From Spirochaetaceae bacterium (lineage in GTDB: Bacteria; Spirochaetota; Spirochaetia; SZUA-6; RPPD01), in contig RPPD01000011.1 in the NCBI GenBank assembly GCA_003818675.1, forward strand, positions 1 through 13,789: a stretch of 13,789 nt of DNA, written 5' to 3'. The notes under the pieces were generated by a model. That model searched no databases. It was not told the DNA's origin and saw only the letters and a program-made list of their open reading frames with translations. Made by a program: the position numbers and the translations under genes. Shown in pieces: positions 1-7,608 of the stretch (positions within the stretch are counted from its first letter, which is position 1; each line of letters starts with the position of its first letter).

Positions 1-1
1 C

Positions 2-595
2 GTCTCATTGGAAATGAGCCTCGTTGGCTCTGCGCAGATGCTTGACGCCTACAACGGCGCACTCCCTGCATCCAAAGATATAGCAAGCAGGGATGAAATC
101 CTCAATCTTTACAAGTTCAAGACTGGCAGGTACACGATGGCCTTGCCACTTGAGGCCGGGCTGATTCTGGGAGGCGCACCTGACGAAATCCTGGAACAAG
201 CCCGCGGACTTGGAGAAATTCTGGGTGTCATGTTCCAGGTCAAGGATGACGAGATGGGCCTCTTTGGAAGTGAAAAAGAAATCGGGAAGCCTGTTGGATC
301 GGATATCAGGGAGGGAAAGAAAACAATCTATTATGAGGCGCTATTAAGACTTGCTTCAAAAAATGACCGCACTCGACTTGTTTCACTTTTTGGCAGGCAG
401 GACATTAACGCCTCTGACATTGACTATGTGCGCGATCTTGTGACAGGTCTTGGAATAAGGGATGAAATCAGGCATGAAGTGGAAGAAATGCTGGATAAGG
501 CCCAAAAAAAACTTGAAGCCATTAATTTTAAAAACAAAGAGGCCATAAGAATGCTTGAAAAACTTGTGGAGTACAGCGCAAAGCGCACATCATGA
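2..595 (+). CDS. Polyprenyl (probably geranylgeranyl/farnesyl) diphosphate synthase, 5'-truncated by the window edge
   Basis: This is the C-terminal 197 codons of a trans-isoprenyl diphosphate synthase, which condenses isopentenyl diphosphate with an allylic diphosphate in the cytoplasm. The frame is open to the left edge, so the true start and the first Asp-rich motif (DDxxD) lie outside. Visible family landmarks are the KTGRYT segment (about bases 119-136), followed by a small hydrophobic stretch (LPLEAGLILGGA), and the second Asp-rich region, FQVKDDEMG, followed by IGKPVGSDIREGKKT. The second motif is DDxxG rather than DDxxD; I recall this form from other short-chain synthases (actinobacterial GGPP synthases, for example), so it is not a sign of inactivity. 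Chain length, and hence the exact product, cannot be set without the region around the first motif. It converges on dxs with only 13 bp between stop codons. Family assignment is firm; the exact enzyme is open. Confidence 0.9.
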   Translation, partial: VSLEMSLVGSAQMLDAYNGALPASKDIASRDEILNLYKFKTGRYTMALPLEAGLILGGAPDEILEQARGLGEILGVMFQVKDDEMGLFGSEKEIGKPVGSDIREGKKTIYYEALLRLASKNDRTRLVSLFGRQDINASDIDYVRDLVTGLGIRDEIRHEVEEMLDKAQKKLEAINFKNKEAIRMLEKLVEYSAKRTS

Positions 596-608
596 CATAA
601 AACATATG

Positions 609-2522
609 CTAAAGTGCAGCTGCGCGCGGCGGCATCTTCCTGTTTACCTGGACCAGGTTCATTACTTTTTCAGCAATTCCTGCAGCGGAAAACCCGCAGA
701 GTGAAACAAGTTCCTTCCTGTCTCCGTGTTCCACAAAATTGTCAGGCACGCCTATCATATGGAATTCTTTTTCCGGAAATGCCTGTTTCACCACATATCC
801 TGCGTACTCACCTATCCCGCCAAGGATTACGCCATCTTCAATAAATACAATCTTCCCATAAGGCCTGCATGTTTCTATCAACGCATCTTCATCAAGCGGT
901 TTTATAAACCTGAGATTGTAAACATCTGTAAAGATACCCTTCTTTTTCAGGAGACTCCGTGCATCTGTCGCTTCAATGATTGTGTTGCCCAGGGTCACAA
1001 TCAGGACCTCTCCATTGTCTTTAACGACAAACACACCCTGTCCCAAAAAGAGTGGCGCTTTTAGTGCTGGAATTCCCGACGGGCATTCAGCACGCGGAAA
1101 GCGTATGGCGCAGGGGAAACCGCCAATGATGGCGAAATCCAGCATCATTTCCATTTCTTCAGAACTTGCAGGAGAAAGGATAACCAAATTCGGCACACTG
1201 CGCAACAGCGTTATATCAAATACGCCATGATGCGTCTCTCCATCATTACCGACAAGCCCCGCACGGTCCATGGCAAGCACAACAGGAAGCTTCTGGAGCG
1301 CGACATCATGGATCACCTGATCAATTGCGCGCTGCATGAATGTTGAATAGATGGCCACGACAGGTTTTTGTCCGCTGGCGGCAAGCCCTGCGGCAAAGGT
1401 GACCGCATGCTGTTCACATATTCCCACATCAAAAAACCTGTCCGGGAAACGCTCGCGGAAACGATACAGACCCGTACCCTCAGCCATTGCAGCAGTGATA
1501 GCCACAATGCTGGAATCCTTTTCAGCGAGCGCTACAAGCGCTTCTGAAAAGACGTCTGTAAAGGGTATGTACTCCATCTTTATGCTTGTACCATTTGAAA
1601 TCTCAAAAGCGCCAACACCGTGAAAGCGAACAGGATTGGATTCAGCGTAGTCATACCCCTTTCCCTTTTTTGTGGAGACATGGATTACAGTTGGCTTGTC
1701 GAAATTCTTTACCACGTTTTTAAATGCGTGTATCAATGAGCTCAAATGATGTCCATTGATGGGACCGACATACTCATACCCCAGGTCAGCAAAGAAATTG
1801 GTTTGAAACAAAAATGCCTTGAGTCCGCGCTTCATGCGATAGATGAATTCCAGCAGGTTTTTGCCGATAAACGGTATTCTTTTTACGAATGTGTCGAAGG
1901 TTCTGCGGAAAAGGTTATAGGTCCTGGTAGTAGTAAACTGCGTGAGGTGGACCGAGAGCGCACCCACATTTTGGCCTATGGAGAGCTTGTTGTCATTAAG
2001 CACAATAATCAGGCGCTTTCCCAATTCACCAGCGTGGTTCAGGGCCTCCAGCGCCATGCCGCCTGTTAATGAGCCGTCCCCGATAACAGCTATCACATTG
2101 CCGCGCACACCCTTTAGCTCCTGCCCCGAAAGAATCCCCAGTGCCGCAGAAATTGAGGTGGAAGCGTGGCCTGTTTCGAAAATGTCGTGTTCACTCTCGT
2201 TTTTCTTGGGAAAACCGCTCACGCCCCCAAGCTGGCGGAGGCTGCGGAAGTTTTTGCGGCGGCCTGTCAATATTTTATGCGCATAGGTCTGGTGCCCCAC
2301 GTCCCAGATTATCTTGTCATCAGGGGAGTTGAATACACGATGCAGGGCAATGGTAAGCTCCACAACCCCGAGATTGGAGGCAAGGTGACCGCCCGTGGTA
2401 CTTACAACGTCAACAATATAGTCGCGCAGTTCCTCAGCCAGGGTTGGCAGATATTTTTCAGGAAGACGCTTCAAGTCTTCCACGGAATTTATTGTAGGCA
2501 GCACACTGTATTCTGATTTCAT
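609..2522 (-). CDS. dxs: 1-deoxy-D-xylulose-5-phosphate synthase
   Basis: Cytoplasmic thiamine-diphosphate enzyme joining pyruvate and glyceraldehyde 3-phosphate to give DXP, the first step of the MEP isoprenoid pathway. At 637 residues it is full length for the family. Domain order is as expected: an N-terminal TPP-binding domain with GGHLASNLG (44-52), DVGHQTYAHK (74-83) and the metal/TPP signature GDGSLTGG (148-155) with NDN (176-178); GYEYVGPINGHH (248-259); a pyrimidine-binding domain from about 320 with the catalytic Glu in CEQHAVTF (E370); DRAGLVGNDGETHHG (419-433); and a C-terminal transketolase-like domain from about 495. The ATG at 2520-2522 is preceded by GCAGGAT a few bases upstream, and a plausible promoter lies just beyond. 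The gene stands alone: ispA-like genes often sit directly upstream of dxs, but here the synthase is convergent. No damage is seen. Confidence 0.98.
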   Translation of the reverse strand: MKSEYSVLPTINSVEDLKRLPEKYLPTLAEELRDYIVDVVSTTGGHLASNLGVVELTIALHRVFNSPDDKIIWDVGHQTYAHKILTGRRKNFRSLRQLGGVSGFPKKNESEHDIFETGHASTSISAALGILSGQELKGVRGNVIAVIGDGSLTGGMALEALNHAGELGKRLIIVLNDNKLSIGQNVGALSVHLTQFTTTRTYNLFRRTFDTFVKRIPFIGKNLLEFIYRMKRGLKAFLFQTNFFADLGYEYVGPINGHHLSSLIHAFKNVVKNFDKPTVIHVSTKKGKGYDYAESNPVRFHGVGAFEISNGTSIKMEYIPFTDVFSEALVALAEKDSSIVAITAAMAEGTGLYRFRERFPDRFFDVGICEQHAVTFAAGLAASGQKPVVAIYSTFMQRAIDQVIHDVALQKLPVVLAMDRAGLVGNDGETHHGVFDITLLRSVPNLVILSPASSEEMEMMLDFAIIGGFPCAIRFPRAECPSGIPALKAPLFLGQGVFVVKDNGEVLIVTLGNTIIEATDARSLLKKKGIFTDVYNLRFIKPLDEDALIETCRPYGKIVFIEDGVILGGIGEYAGYVVKQAFPEKEFHMIGVPDNFVEHGDRKELVSLCGFSAAGIAEKVMNLVQVNRKMPPRAAAL

Positions 2523-2545
2523 GAATATCCTGCAATTATACTGAT

Positions 2546-2574
2546 AACATACCTTCTCTGTAAAGAAAAATCAA
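2546..2574 (-). promoter_or_regulatory. Putative sigma70-type promoter of dxs
   Basis: Reading the minus strand, TTGATT (2569-2574) and TATGTT (2546-2551) are separated by exactly 17 bases. Each matches its consensus hexamer at 4 of 6 positions. The predicted start of transcription leaves a leader of about 17 bases that still contains the GCAGGAT ribosome site. A TATAAT also occurs at 2535-2540, but it is too close to the ATG to leave room for a ribosome site. No experimental support. Confidence 0.45.
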
Positions 2575-2590
2575 AGGCTATATTATTTAC

Positions 2591-2619
2591 TTTCATTTGA
2601 TATTTGGAAAGACTATAAT
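2591..2619 (+). promoter_or_regulatory. Putative promoter of the secreted propeller protein
   Basis: A perfect TATAAT lies at 2614-2619, 32 bases upstream of the ATG at 2652. The -35 side is weak: TTTCAT (2591-2596) has the correct 17-base spacing but poor consensus match, and TTGATA (2597-2602) is a good hexamer but only 11 bases away. The -10 element is the main support. Confidence 0.4.
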
Positions 2620-2641
2620 CTAATTAATACCCAAAAAAAAT

Positions 2642-2649
2642 GGAGGTGA
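2642..2649 (+). promoter_or_regulatory. Strong ribosome binding site that decides the start at 2652
   Basis: GGAGGTGA sits two bases before ATG 2652-2654, with the GGAGG core 5 bases away. An in-frame ATG at 2640 overlaps this Shine-Dalgarno sequence and has only an A-run upstream, so 2652 is the better start. It also gives a cleaner signal peptide. Confidence 0.8.
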
Positions 2650-2651
2650 AT

Positions 2652-4565
2652 ATGCAGAAAATTGATTCCAGGAAACTTGTACTTGCCGGGGCGATGGCCG
2701 GATTATTGATGATTTTGAATCCGGTTGTTGCATTCGCCCAGATCAGTATTATCACCAGCGACAGAACAATGGTAAAAGACGGGGATACCATCGCACCAAT
2801 AGGATTTCAGGGTATCCTTCTTATCACAAGCCCTGAATACCGGGCAATCACCATTACCAATCCAGGCAAGTCTATTGTTATCAACAGCATCACCATAGAA
2901 GGCGATCCGGATTTTTCCATTAACTCAGCCGATTCAGGGCTTAATCTCTGGGAGAAAAAACCGCTCGTGATCAATAACAGGACTTTGGATGCGGGGAAGT
3001 CATTTGATTTTCACCTCAGTTATTGCCCATTATCCGGCGGGGACAGGAAAGCCGTGATTACGATTACCTATGATACGAGCAAGACCTTCAAATTCACTGT
3101 CAAAGGCCGGGGCCGGCCGGAAGAAATCAAACAATTTTCCAATGGCTCGGAAATCATGCACAAAATTTGGGGTGGATTCAACAAAAACCAGGATGAACGT
3201 CCCGCAGGCATGGTTGTGGACAGCCTGGGGAATATTTATTTCACGGGGAACGGCAAATATATCTCGTCCGACACATTTTATTATGACCTTTTCATCGTAA
3301 AAATTAATGCCGACCGTACTCTCGGCTGGCAGATGGTCTACCACTCAAAGTATAATGACAGGTTTCCCGACCCAGGCCAGAATGATGAGTCCGGAGGAAG
3401 TGCTGCTTCCATATGCATGGACGAGAAGGGATTCATTTATATTGCGGCCAGTGTGGGAAATGGTTCAAACAGCGCTTATCTGACCATGATAATGAAGATC
3501 AATCCCGCAGACGGGAGTCAGGTCTGGAAAAAATACTGGTTCGCCAATACCGAAAGATTAAAATTCACGGATTCCTCGGAAGCATATGCCATTGCTGTTT
3601 CAGAAGGGATGGTCTTTATTACCGGTGAAGGATCTGATTTTATATCATCCACACAGGGTCTTTTTGTAGCAGCTTTTGATGCTGTTGATGGGAGTCATAA
3701 ATGGAGCAGGATAATCAATCCCAACAGCAACAAGTACAAAGACAGGGGATATACAATCAAGGGAGACGGCCGCGGCAGCCTTTTGATTGCAGGATGGCAG
3801 GGAGAAAATACAGGTTCCCCTTTCCTGTGCAAGCTGACCGATATCAAATCCGCACCTGCTTTAAGCTGGGCTGTCAACTTCAGCATGGGCACCGGATCCA
3901 ATTTCAATGCCATGGACATTGACGCTGGCGGCAATATCTATCTGTCCGCGGACAGACGCGGCGCCACGACATTTTTTTCAATTATCAAGGTGAGCCCTGA
4001 TGGAAAGCAGATTACAGGCAGGACCTTTCCCGGCACTGCCGGCGGAAACAACAACACCAAGGTTGTACGGGTTGTCGGAGATTATGTGTATGTTGGAGGC
4101 CGCATTGGCATTTCAGGACTTGATACAGGCCAGGGTGATGGAATGCTTTTTAAACTGAAAAGCCTGGATTTGAGCCTGCAATGGGCTGCTGTATATTTTA
4201 CCGGTACCGGGCCCAAAGAGGTCTGCGAACATCATTTAAAGGGGATCGAGTTTGTAAACAATGAACTGTATCTTTACGGCGAGGTTTATACCGGGAATAA
4301 CAACTACTTCAGGTATTACGGCTATTGGTTTGACCTTCCCGGATCCCTGGAGGACTACAAGCCGCAAAGTGCTGATGTCACGTCGGCAACCGTCATGTTA
4401 GCATTGACTAAAGCCGGACTGGTGGACGGCTCCACCAACGGCGGTGTCTATGAAACCTTGAGCCCCGACACGAATGTGGAATATCAGGATGCTACGGCCA
4501 AAAATGAAACAACCCATGGGAGCCAGGTGGACAGCGACGTCTTTATCATGAAGTTAAAACTGTAA
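2652..4565 (+). CDS. Secreted protein with N-terminal Ig-like domain and seven-repeat beta-propeller
   Basis: The 637-residue product starts with a signal peptide (MQKIDSRK, then a hydrophobic run; likely cleavage after AFA at about 29). Residues about 55-155 form a beta-rich segment (RAITITNPGKSIVI ... FKFTVKGRGRP) resembling ASH/HYDIN-like or 'choice-of-anchor' Ig folds. From about 186 to the end, seven copies of a hydrophobic-x-DxxGxIYxxG-type strand occur (about 186, 252, 312, 367, 420, 470 and 529). Each is followed by a 'xFIxKIxxxDG..xW' strand; the last copy is the C-terminal VFIMKLKL. This is the pattern of a PQQ/SBBP-like beta-propeller closed by its C-terminal strand. An insertion of about 80 residues separates the two strands of the final blade (about 545-628). 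No catalytic residues are evident, so a binding or surface role is a guess. The gene is monocistronic, with its own promoter and terminator. Confidence 0.85.
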   Translation: MQKIDSRKLVLAGAMAGLLMILNPVVAFAQISIITSDRTMVKDGDTIAPIGFQGILLITSPEYRAITITNPGKSIVINSITIEGDPDFSINSADSGLNLWEKKPLVINNRTLDAGKSFDFHLSYCPLSGGDRKAVITITYDTSKTFKFTVKGRGRPEEIKQFSNGSEIMHKIWGGFNKNQDERPAGMVVDSLGNIYFTGNGKYISSDTFYYDLFIVKINADRTLGWQMVYHSKYNDRFPDPGQNDESGGSAASICMDEKGFIYIAASVGNGSNSAYLTMIMKINPADGSQVWKKYWFANTERLKFTDSSEAYAIAVSEGMVFITGEGSDFISSTQGLFVAAFDAVDGSHKWSRIINPNSNKYKDRGYTIKGDGRGSLLIAGWQGENTGSPFLCKLTDIKSAPALSWAVNFSMGTGSNFNAMDIDAGGNIYLSADRRGATTFFSIIKVSPDGKQITGRTFPGTAGGNNNTKVVRVVGDYVYVGGRIGISGLDTGQGDGMLFKLKSLDLSLQWAAVYFTGTGPKEVCEHHLKGIEFVNNELYLYGEVYTGNNNYFRYYGYWFDLPGSLEDYKPQSADVTSATVMLALTKAGLVDGSTNGGVYETLSPDTNVEYQDATAKNETTHGSQVDSDVFIMKLKL

Positions 4566-4584
4566 TATTGCCTGCCGCATATAG

Positions 4585-4629
4585 AGCCAAAGCCGTATAA
4601 AAATATTCATTGCGGCTTTGGCTTTTTTT
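4585..4629 (+). terminator. Rho-independent terminator after the propeller gene
   Basis: AGCCAAAGCCG (4585-4595) pairs perfectly over 11 bp with CGGCTTTGGCT (4613-4623). The loop is 17 bases and the right arm runs into seven consecutive T (4623-4629). It starts 20 bases after the stop codon at 4563-4565. Confidence 0.93.
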
Positions 4630-4689
4630 AAATGCACAGTACAGTCTGAAAAAACCGGCTTGACCAGATTGCAAGCGGACACATCGCTA

Positions 4690-4719
4690 TTGACAGCATA
4701 GACACCCTGCCATTATCCT
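4690..4719 (+). promoter_or_regulatory. Putative promoter of the SGNH esterase gene
   Basis: A perfect TTGACA (4690-4695) is followed after 18 bases by TATCCT (4714-4719, 4 of 6 matches). It lies between the upstream terminator and the esterase start, leaving a leader of about 40 bases. Confidence 0.45.
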
Positions 4720-4767
4720 TTGCTGCATCCGGGCGTACATCACATCCCTTTTTGGAGAGTCAAGAAA

Positions 4768-5565
4768 ATGAAATCAAACATGAAATTTAGAGGCTTGATG
4801 CCGGTAATTTTCATGACATTCTGTGCAATGTTTGCGGCTGCTACTTTGTTGCTTTTTGTGGAAGCACCAGGTGCACAGGAAGCGCAGAAGAAAATTACCA
4901 TCTATATAGCTGGCGATTCAACCGCATGCAATTATGCAGTGCAGCAGGCCCCGCGCACAGGCTGGGGGCAAGTTTTCCAGGAATATTTCAAGCCAGAAGC
5001 CACAGTGAAAAACTTCGCCGCCTCTGGACGCAGCTCGCGAAGCTTCATTGCTGAAAAATATCTGGAGCGGATCTTTGCCGAAATCAAGCCTGGCGACTAC
5101 CTTTTTATTCAATTCGCGCACAATGATGAAAAACAGACCGATCCTGACCGATACGCTGCACCATTTACCCTGTTCAAGGAGACTTTGACTATTTATATTG
5201 ATGACGCACGAAAGACAGGAGCCAATCCTGTGCTCCTCACACCGGTAAACCGCCGCACCTTTGACAGCCAGGGGAAAGTCATCAACTCGCATGGCGATTA
5301 CCCCAGGGCGATCCGTGAACTTGGAGAAGCCCTGAAAGTGCCAGTGTTAGACATGACTGAACAGACACGCATTCTCCTGGAAAAAGCAGGGCCTGACGGT
5401 GCCAAAAAAATATTTCTCTGGACCAGGGAGAGCGAGTATCCGTACTATCCCAAAGGTATTGCAGACGATACACATTTTCAATTGTCAGGCGCGCGTGAAG
5501 TCTGTGCACTCATGATAGAGGAAATAAAGACCAGGGTTCCTGCGCTTATACCGTATCTTAAGTAG
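4768..5565 (+). CDS. Secreted SGNH/GDSL hydrolase, rhamnogalacturonan acetylesterase type (CE12-like)
   Basis: The 265-residue protein has an N-terminal hydrophobic segment (about 8-32) that should act as a signal peptide or anchor. All SGNH blocks are present: GDST (49-52) with nucleophile Ser51; ASGRSSRSF (85-93), whose Gly87 is the block II glycine and whose GRSSRSF is typical of rhamnogalacturonan acetylesterases; FAHND (116-120) with Asn119; and DDTHF (233-237) giving the Asp233/His236 pair. Members of this group remove acetyl esters from pectic rhamnogalacturonan or related polysaccharides; the true substrate here is unknown. ATG 4768 is chosen because GGAGAG (4754-4759) lies 8 bases upstream; a farther start near 4720 lacks a ribosome site and would place charged residues before the signal. 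No other pectin-degrading gene is in the window. Length and motifs look intact. Confidence 0.9.
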   Translation: MKSNMKFRGLMPVIFMTFCAMFAAATLLLFVEAPGAQEAQKKITIYIAGDSTACNYAVQQAPRTGWGQVFQEYFKPEATVKNFAASGRSSRSFIAEKYLERIFAEIKPGDYLFIQFAHNDEKQTDPDRYAAPFTLFKETLTIYIDDARKTGANPVLLTPVNRRTFDSQGKVINSHGDYPRAIRELGEALKVPVLDMTEQTRILLEKAGPDGAKKIFLWTRESEYPYYPKGIADDTHFQLSGAREVCALMIEEIKTRVPALIPYLK

Positions 5566-5634
5566 CACAAAAGGGAGATGGCCTGCATACTGCCATCCAC
5601 ATACTTATAATGGGAATAGCCTGGATTTATATTT

Positions 5635-6228
5635 TTACAATACCGGATTCAGGAATATAAACGGCTGGGGCACGCCCAAACGCGCAATGGAATCCAGAAG
5701 TTCCTTTGTGTGTGCTAAACAGCTTCTGCCGTTTCCAAGGAGGTCTCCACGCGGATTGTCAGTGGTCCTGGCGTCTGCAACAATCCTTGCAACATTACCC
5801 TGTACAAAATAGTACCGCGCTTCACCATCCCATTCCACAGAATCCGGATCAGAAATGTCACCTGTTCCGCTCCTGTTAAAGCAGAAGACGGGTTCGCCCT
5901 TCTGTGAATAAAGGCATTCCTCGTAAAATACCCTTCCGGCATGCTGGTAGTAGTGCACTATTTTTATGACTGCAAGATCATAGTCACCAGGTCTTGTCGA
6001 TATCATATCATAATAAATTACAACCCGGGAAACAGGTGTACCAATAGCTGGAACAACTGGATATTCAATTGCAAGTGTACGCTGATACAGTCTGCCATCA
6101 TTTATCTGTTTTTGAGTATCCTCATAATATTGACGGATTTGATTTATGGCTTCAGGTTCCTGACAAAAAGCCATTGGTGTCATCATGACAAATAGAATCA
6201 TGGCAGATATTAAAACGAATTTCGTCAT
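5635..6228 (-). CDS. Exported protein of unknown function
   Basis: The 197-residue product has a clear signal peptide (MTKFVLISAMILFVMM..., likely cleaved after AFC at about 22; the Cys does not sit in a good lipobox, so lipoprotein status is doubtful). The mature part starts with a probable helix (EAINQIRQYYEDTQKQI), followed by a beta-rich region. It contains a YYDM..RPGDYDLAVIKIVHYY segment, a FYEECLYSQKGEPVFCF segment and a WDGEARYYFVQGNVARIV segment. The last resembles the 'E.RYYF..GKLIR' strands of small periplasmic beta-sheet proteins, but I cannot name a family. Cysteines in CLYSQ and FCFN could form a disulfide. GAGGT (plus-strand 6235-6239) lies 6 bases before the ATG and a good promoter lies just upstream. 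It converges on the esterase gene. Confidence 0.78.
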   Translation of the reverse strand: MTKFVLISAMILFVMMTPMAFCQEPEAINQIRQYYEDTQKQINDGRLYQRTLAIEYPVVPAIGTPVSRVVIYYDMISTRPGDYDLAVIKIVHYYQHAGRVFYEECLYSQKGEPVFCFNRSGTGDISDPDSVEWDGEARYYFVQGNVARIVADARTTDNPRGDLLGNGRSCLAHTKELLDSIARLGVPQPFIFLNPVL

Positions 6229-6248
6229 TTATATACCTCGCACAATAA

Positions 6249-6277
6249 ATTATAGGCCATGTAATAAAAATATTCAA
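6249..6277 (-). promoter_or_regulatory. Putative sigma70-type promoter of the 5635-6228 gene
   Basis: On the minus strand, TTGAAT (6272-6277) and a perfect TATAAT (6249-6254) are separated by exactly 17 bases. The -10 ends 20 bases before the ATG, leaving a short leader that still holds the GAGGT ribosome site. This is the best promoter match in the window. Confidence 0.65.
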
Positions 6278-6291
6278 ACAGGGGATATCGG

Positions 6292-7203
6292 ATGATATTC
6301 GAAGAATTCGAGCAAAGCCAGAAAAAGCGCACCCTCATCATCTCCCTGGCGATCACCCTTGTACTCTGCATCATCCTGGGCCTCATGAATCTCCTCTTAT
6401 ATGAGGATTCGCTGGGGGCGGCGATTATTCTTTTTTTAACTTCGCTGATCGCCGGTTTCTCGGTTTTCCTTTCCTTTCGCAGCCAGTATTTCCTGGCAAG
6501 CCTCATTACGGTTACCCTGGTCGTGGCCGCGGTGCTCTTCAACATATACGACGGGCAGAGGCTGAGTGATTCGGCGGGCTGTTGCTGGGGAAAAAATCGG
6601 TTCCCTTCATCACGACCTTCCTGCTCTCATACCTGGTCTTCCAGACACTCCTTCAGCTCACCGGGATAAAAACCTACCCCATTCCGATAGGTGTGGATAA
6701 ATCAGTTAGCATCGGGCTGCTCATCACCGGCTCCGCCCTCATCACATATGTCATCATGGGAAATTACGATTCAATGATTTCCAATATCCGCGGCCAGGCG
6801 ATGGACCTTAAAAACGAACTCGATGCACGGCAGGCCGTGGAGAGTGCGCTCCGGGATTCAGAAACCAGGTACAGGCCCTGTTCAACCTGTGCATTAATGC
6901 CGCTCACGCGGTCACGTCCATGCGCAAGAACGGCGAGAAACCGGGTGGTACTGTTTCAATCCGCATTGACAGGTTCGAGCCCGACGCTGTCTTCAGGGAG
7001 CATCACTCCGAATGCAGGAACATACCCTACTGGTGCATCTGTGTGCAGGATGACGGCGTGGGGATGAGCAAGCTTATTATGGAGAAAATATAATACAAAA
7101 CCACTCGGGCTTTATTGCAGTCCAGTCAGAGGAAAACAAGGGCAGTACTTTTTTTCTATACATTCCCGTATCTGATGGGCAACCGGATATCAAGCCCGCA
7201 TGA
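6292..7203 (+). pseudogene. Decayed membrane sensor histidine kinase (frameshifted, two internal deletions)
   Basis: The ATG at 6292 follows AGGGGA, and the first 92 codons encode two to three hydrophobic helices. Around 6569-6572 the frame breaks; adding one T to GATTCGG would join it to the next frame (FGGLLLGKKSVPFITTF...). That frame gives more membrane helices, a linker (MDLKNELDARQAVESALRDSETRYR) and what looks like the start of a PAS domain. At about 6874 the coding frame shifts again, directly into a HATPase N-box (ALFNLCINAAHAV) and G1 box (DDGVGM), ending at TAA 7091. A third frame from about 7090 gives IIQNHSGFIAVQSEENKG then STFFLYIPV, the end of a HATPase_c domain, with stop TGA 7201-7203. 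The rest of the PAS, the whole HisKA phosphoacceptor domain and the F/G2 region are missing, so no functional kinase can be made. Sequencing error could explain the first break but not the deletions. Confidence 0.85.
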
Positions 7204-7242
7204 TCAACAGAATAAATATTGATAACGGAGGCATTCATCAAA

Positions 7243-7608
7243 ATGTTTAGACCATCAAAGGTTATGCTTTTGTTCCTGGCATGGACAGTGCTTCTAACAG
7301 CACTTGCAGCGGATGACGAGGCATCTGATGCACCTGTCGTTTTTGCGGATCAGCATGGCTGTGCATACGCAAGATCCATTCCAGATAGTCTCTATGGAAA
7401 TCACACGGGAAAAACATACATATATCTTGTGGGGACGGAATCCGACACACTTATTGAAACCTACAACTGGTATAGCCGCCGCATCTATGTTGTCAATCAC
7501 TCCGGTGATCGATATATTGTGCGCACCGGTCCATGGCAGAGAGGAAGAGAGGCAAATACTGCAGACCTTTCGATTGGATTCTATCGGAACGGGAAAATTG
7601 ATTGCTGA
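7243..7608 (+). CDS. Small exported protein of unknown function, possibly C-terminally altered
   Basis: The 121-residue product has a signal peptide (MFRPSKVMLLFLAWTVLLTALA, cleavage near residue 22). The mature part is rich in Tyr, Ser and Gly and contains CAYARSIPDSLYG, GKTYIYLVG, YNWYSRRIYVVN, RTGPWQRGRE and DLSIGFYRNGK. It looks like a compact beta-sheet domain of a type often seen as a hypothetical periplasmic protein; no function can be named. ATG 7243 is chosen because GGAGG (7227-7231) lies upstream, though 11 bases away is long; an in-frame TTG at 7219 has no ribosome site. The frame ends abruptly after NGKIDC. Dropping one A of the AAAA run near 7594-7597 would instead give NGKLIADTMQNK, ending at 7627, so a late frameshift is possible. 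It follows the kinase remnant and converges on the ABC genes. Confidence 0.65.
   Translation: MFRPSKVMLLFLAWTVLLTALAADDEASDAPVVFADQHGCAYARSIPDSLYGNHTGKTYIYLVGTESDTLIETYNWYSRRIYVVNHSGDRYIVRTGPWQRGREANTADLSIGFYRNGKIDC

Noticed and set aside
1746..2069. Long plus-strand open frames inside dxs and plus- or minus-strand frames inside the ABC genes
   Set aside because: They lack ribosome sites and familiar protein composition and lie opposite well-supported genes; shadows.
5577..5597. Hairpin GATGGC/GCCATC between the convergent esterase and the 5635-6228 gene
   Set aside because: Only 6 bp of stem with a 9-base loop and no T-run on either side; too weak to call a terminator.
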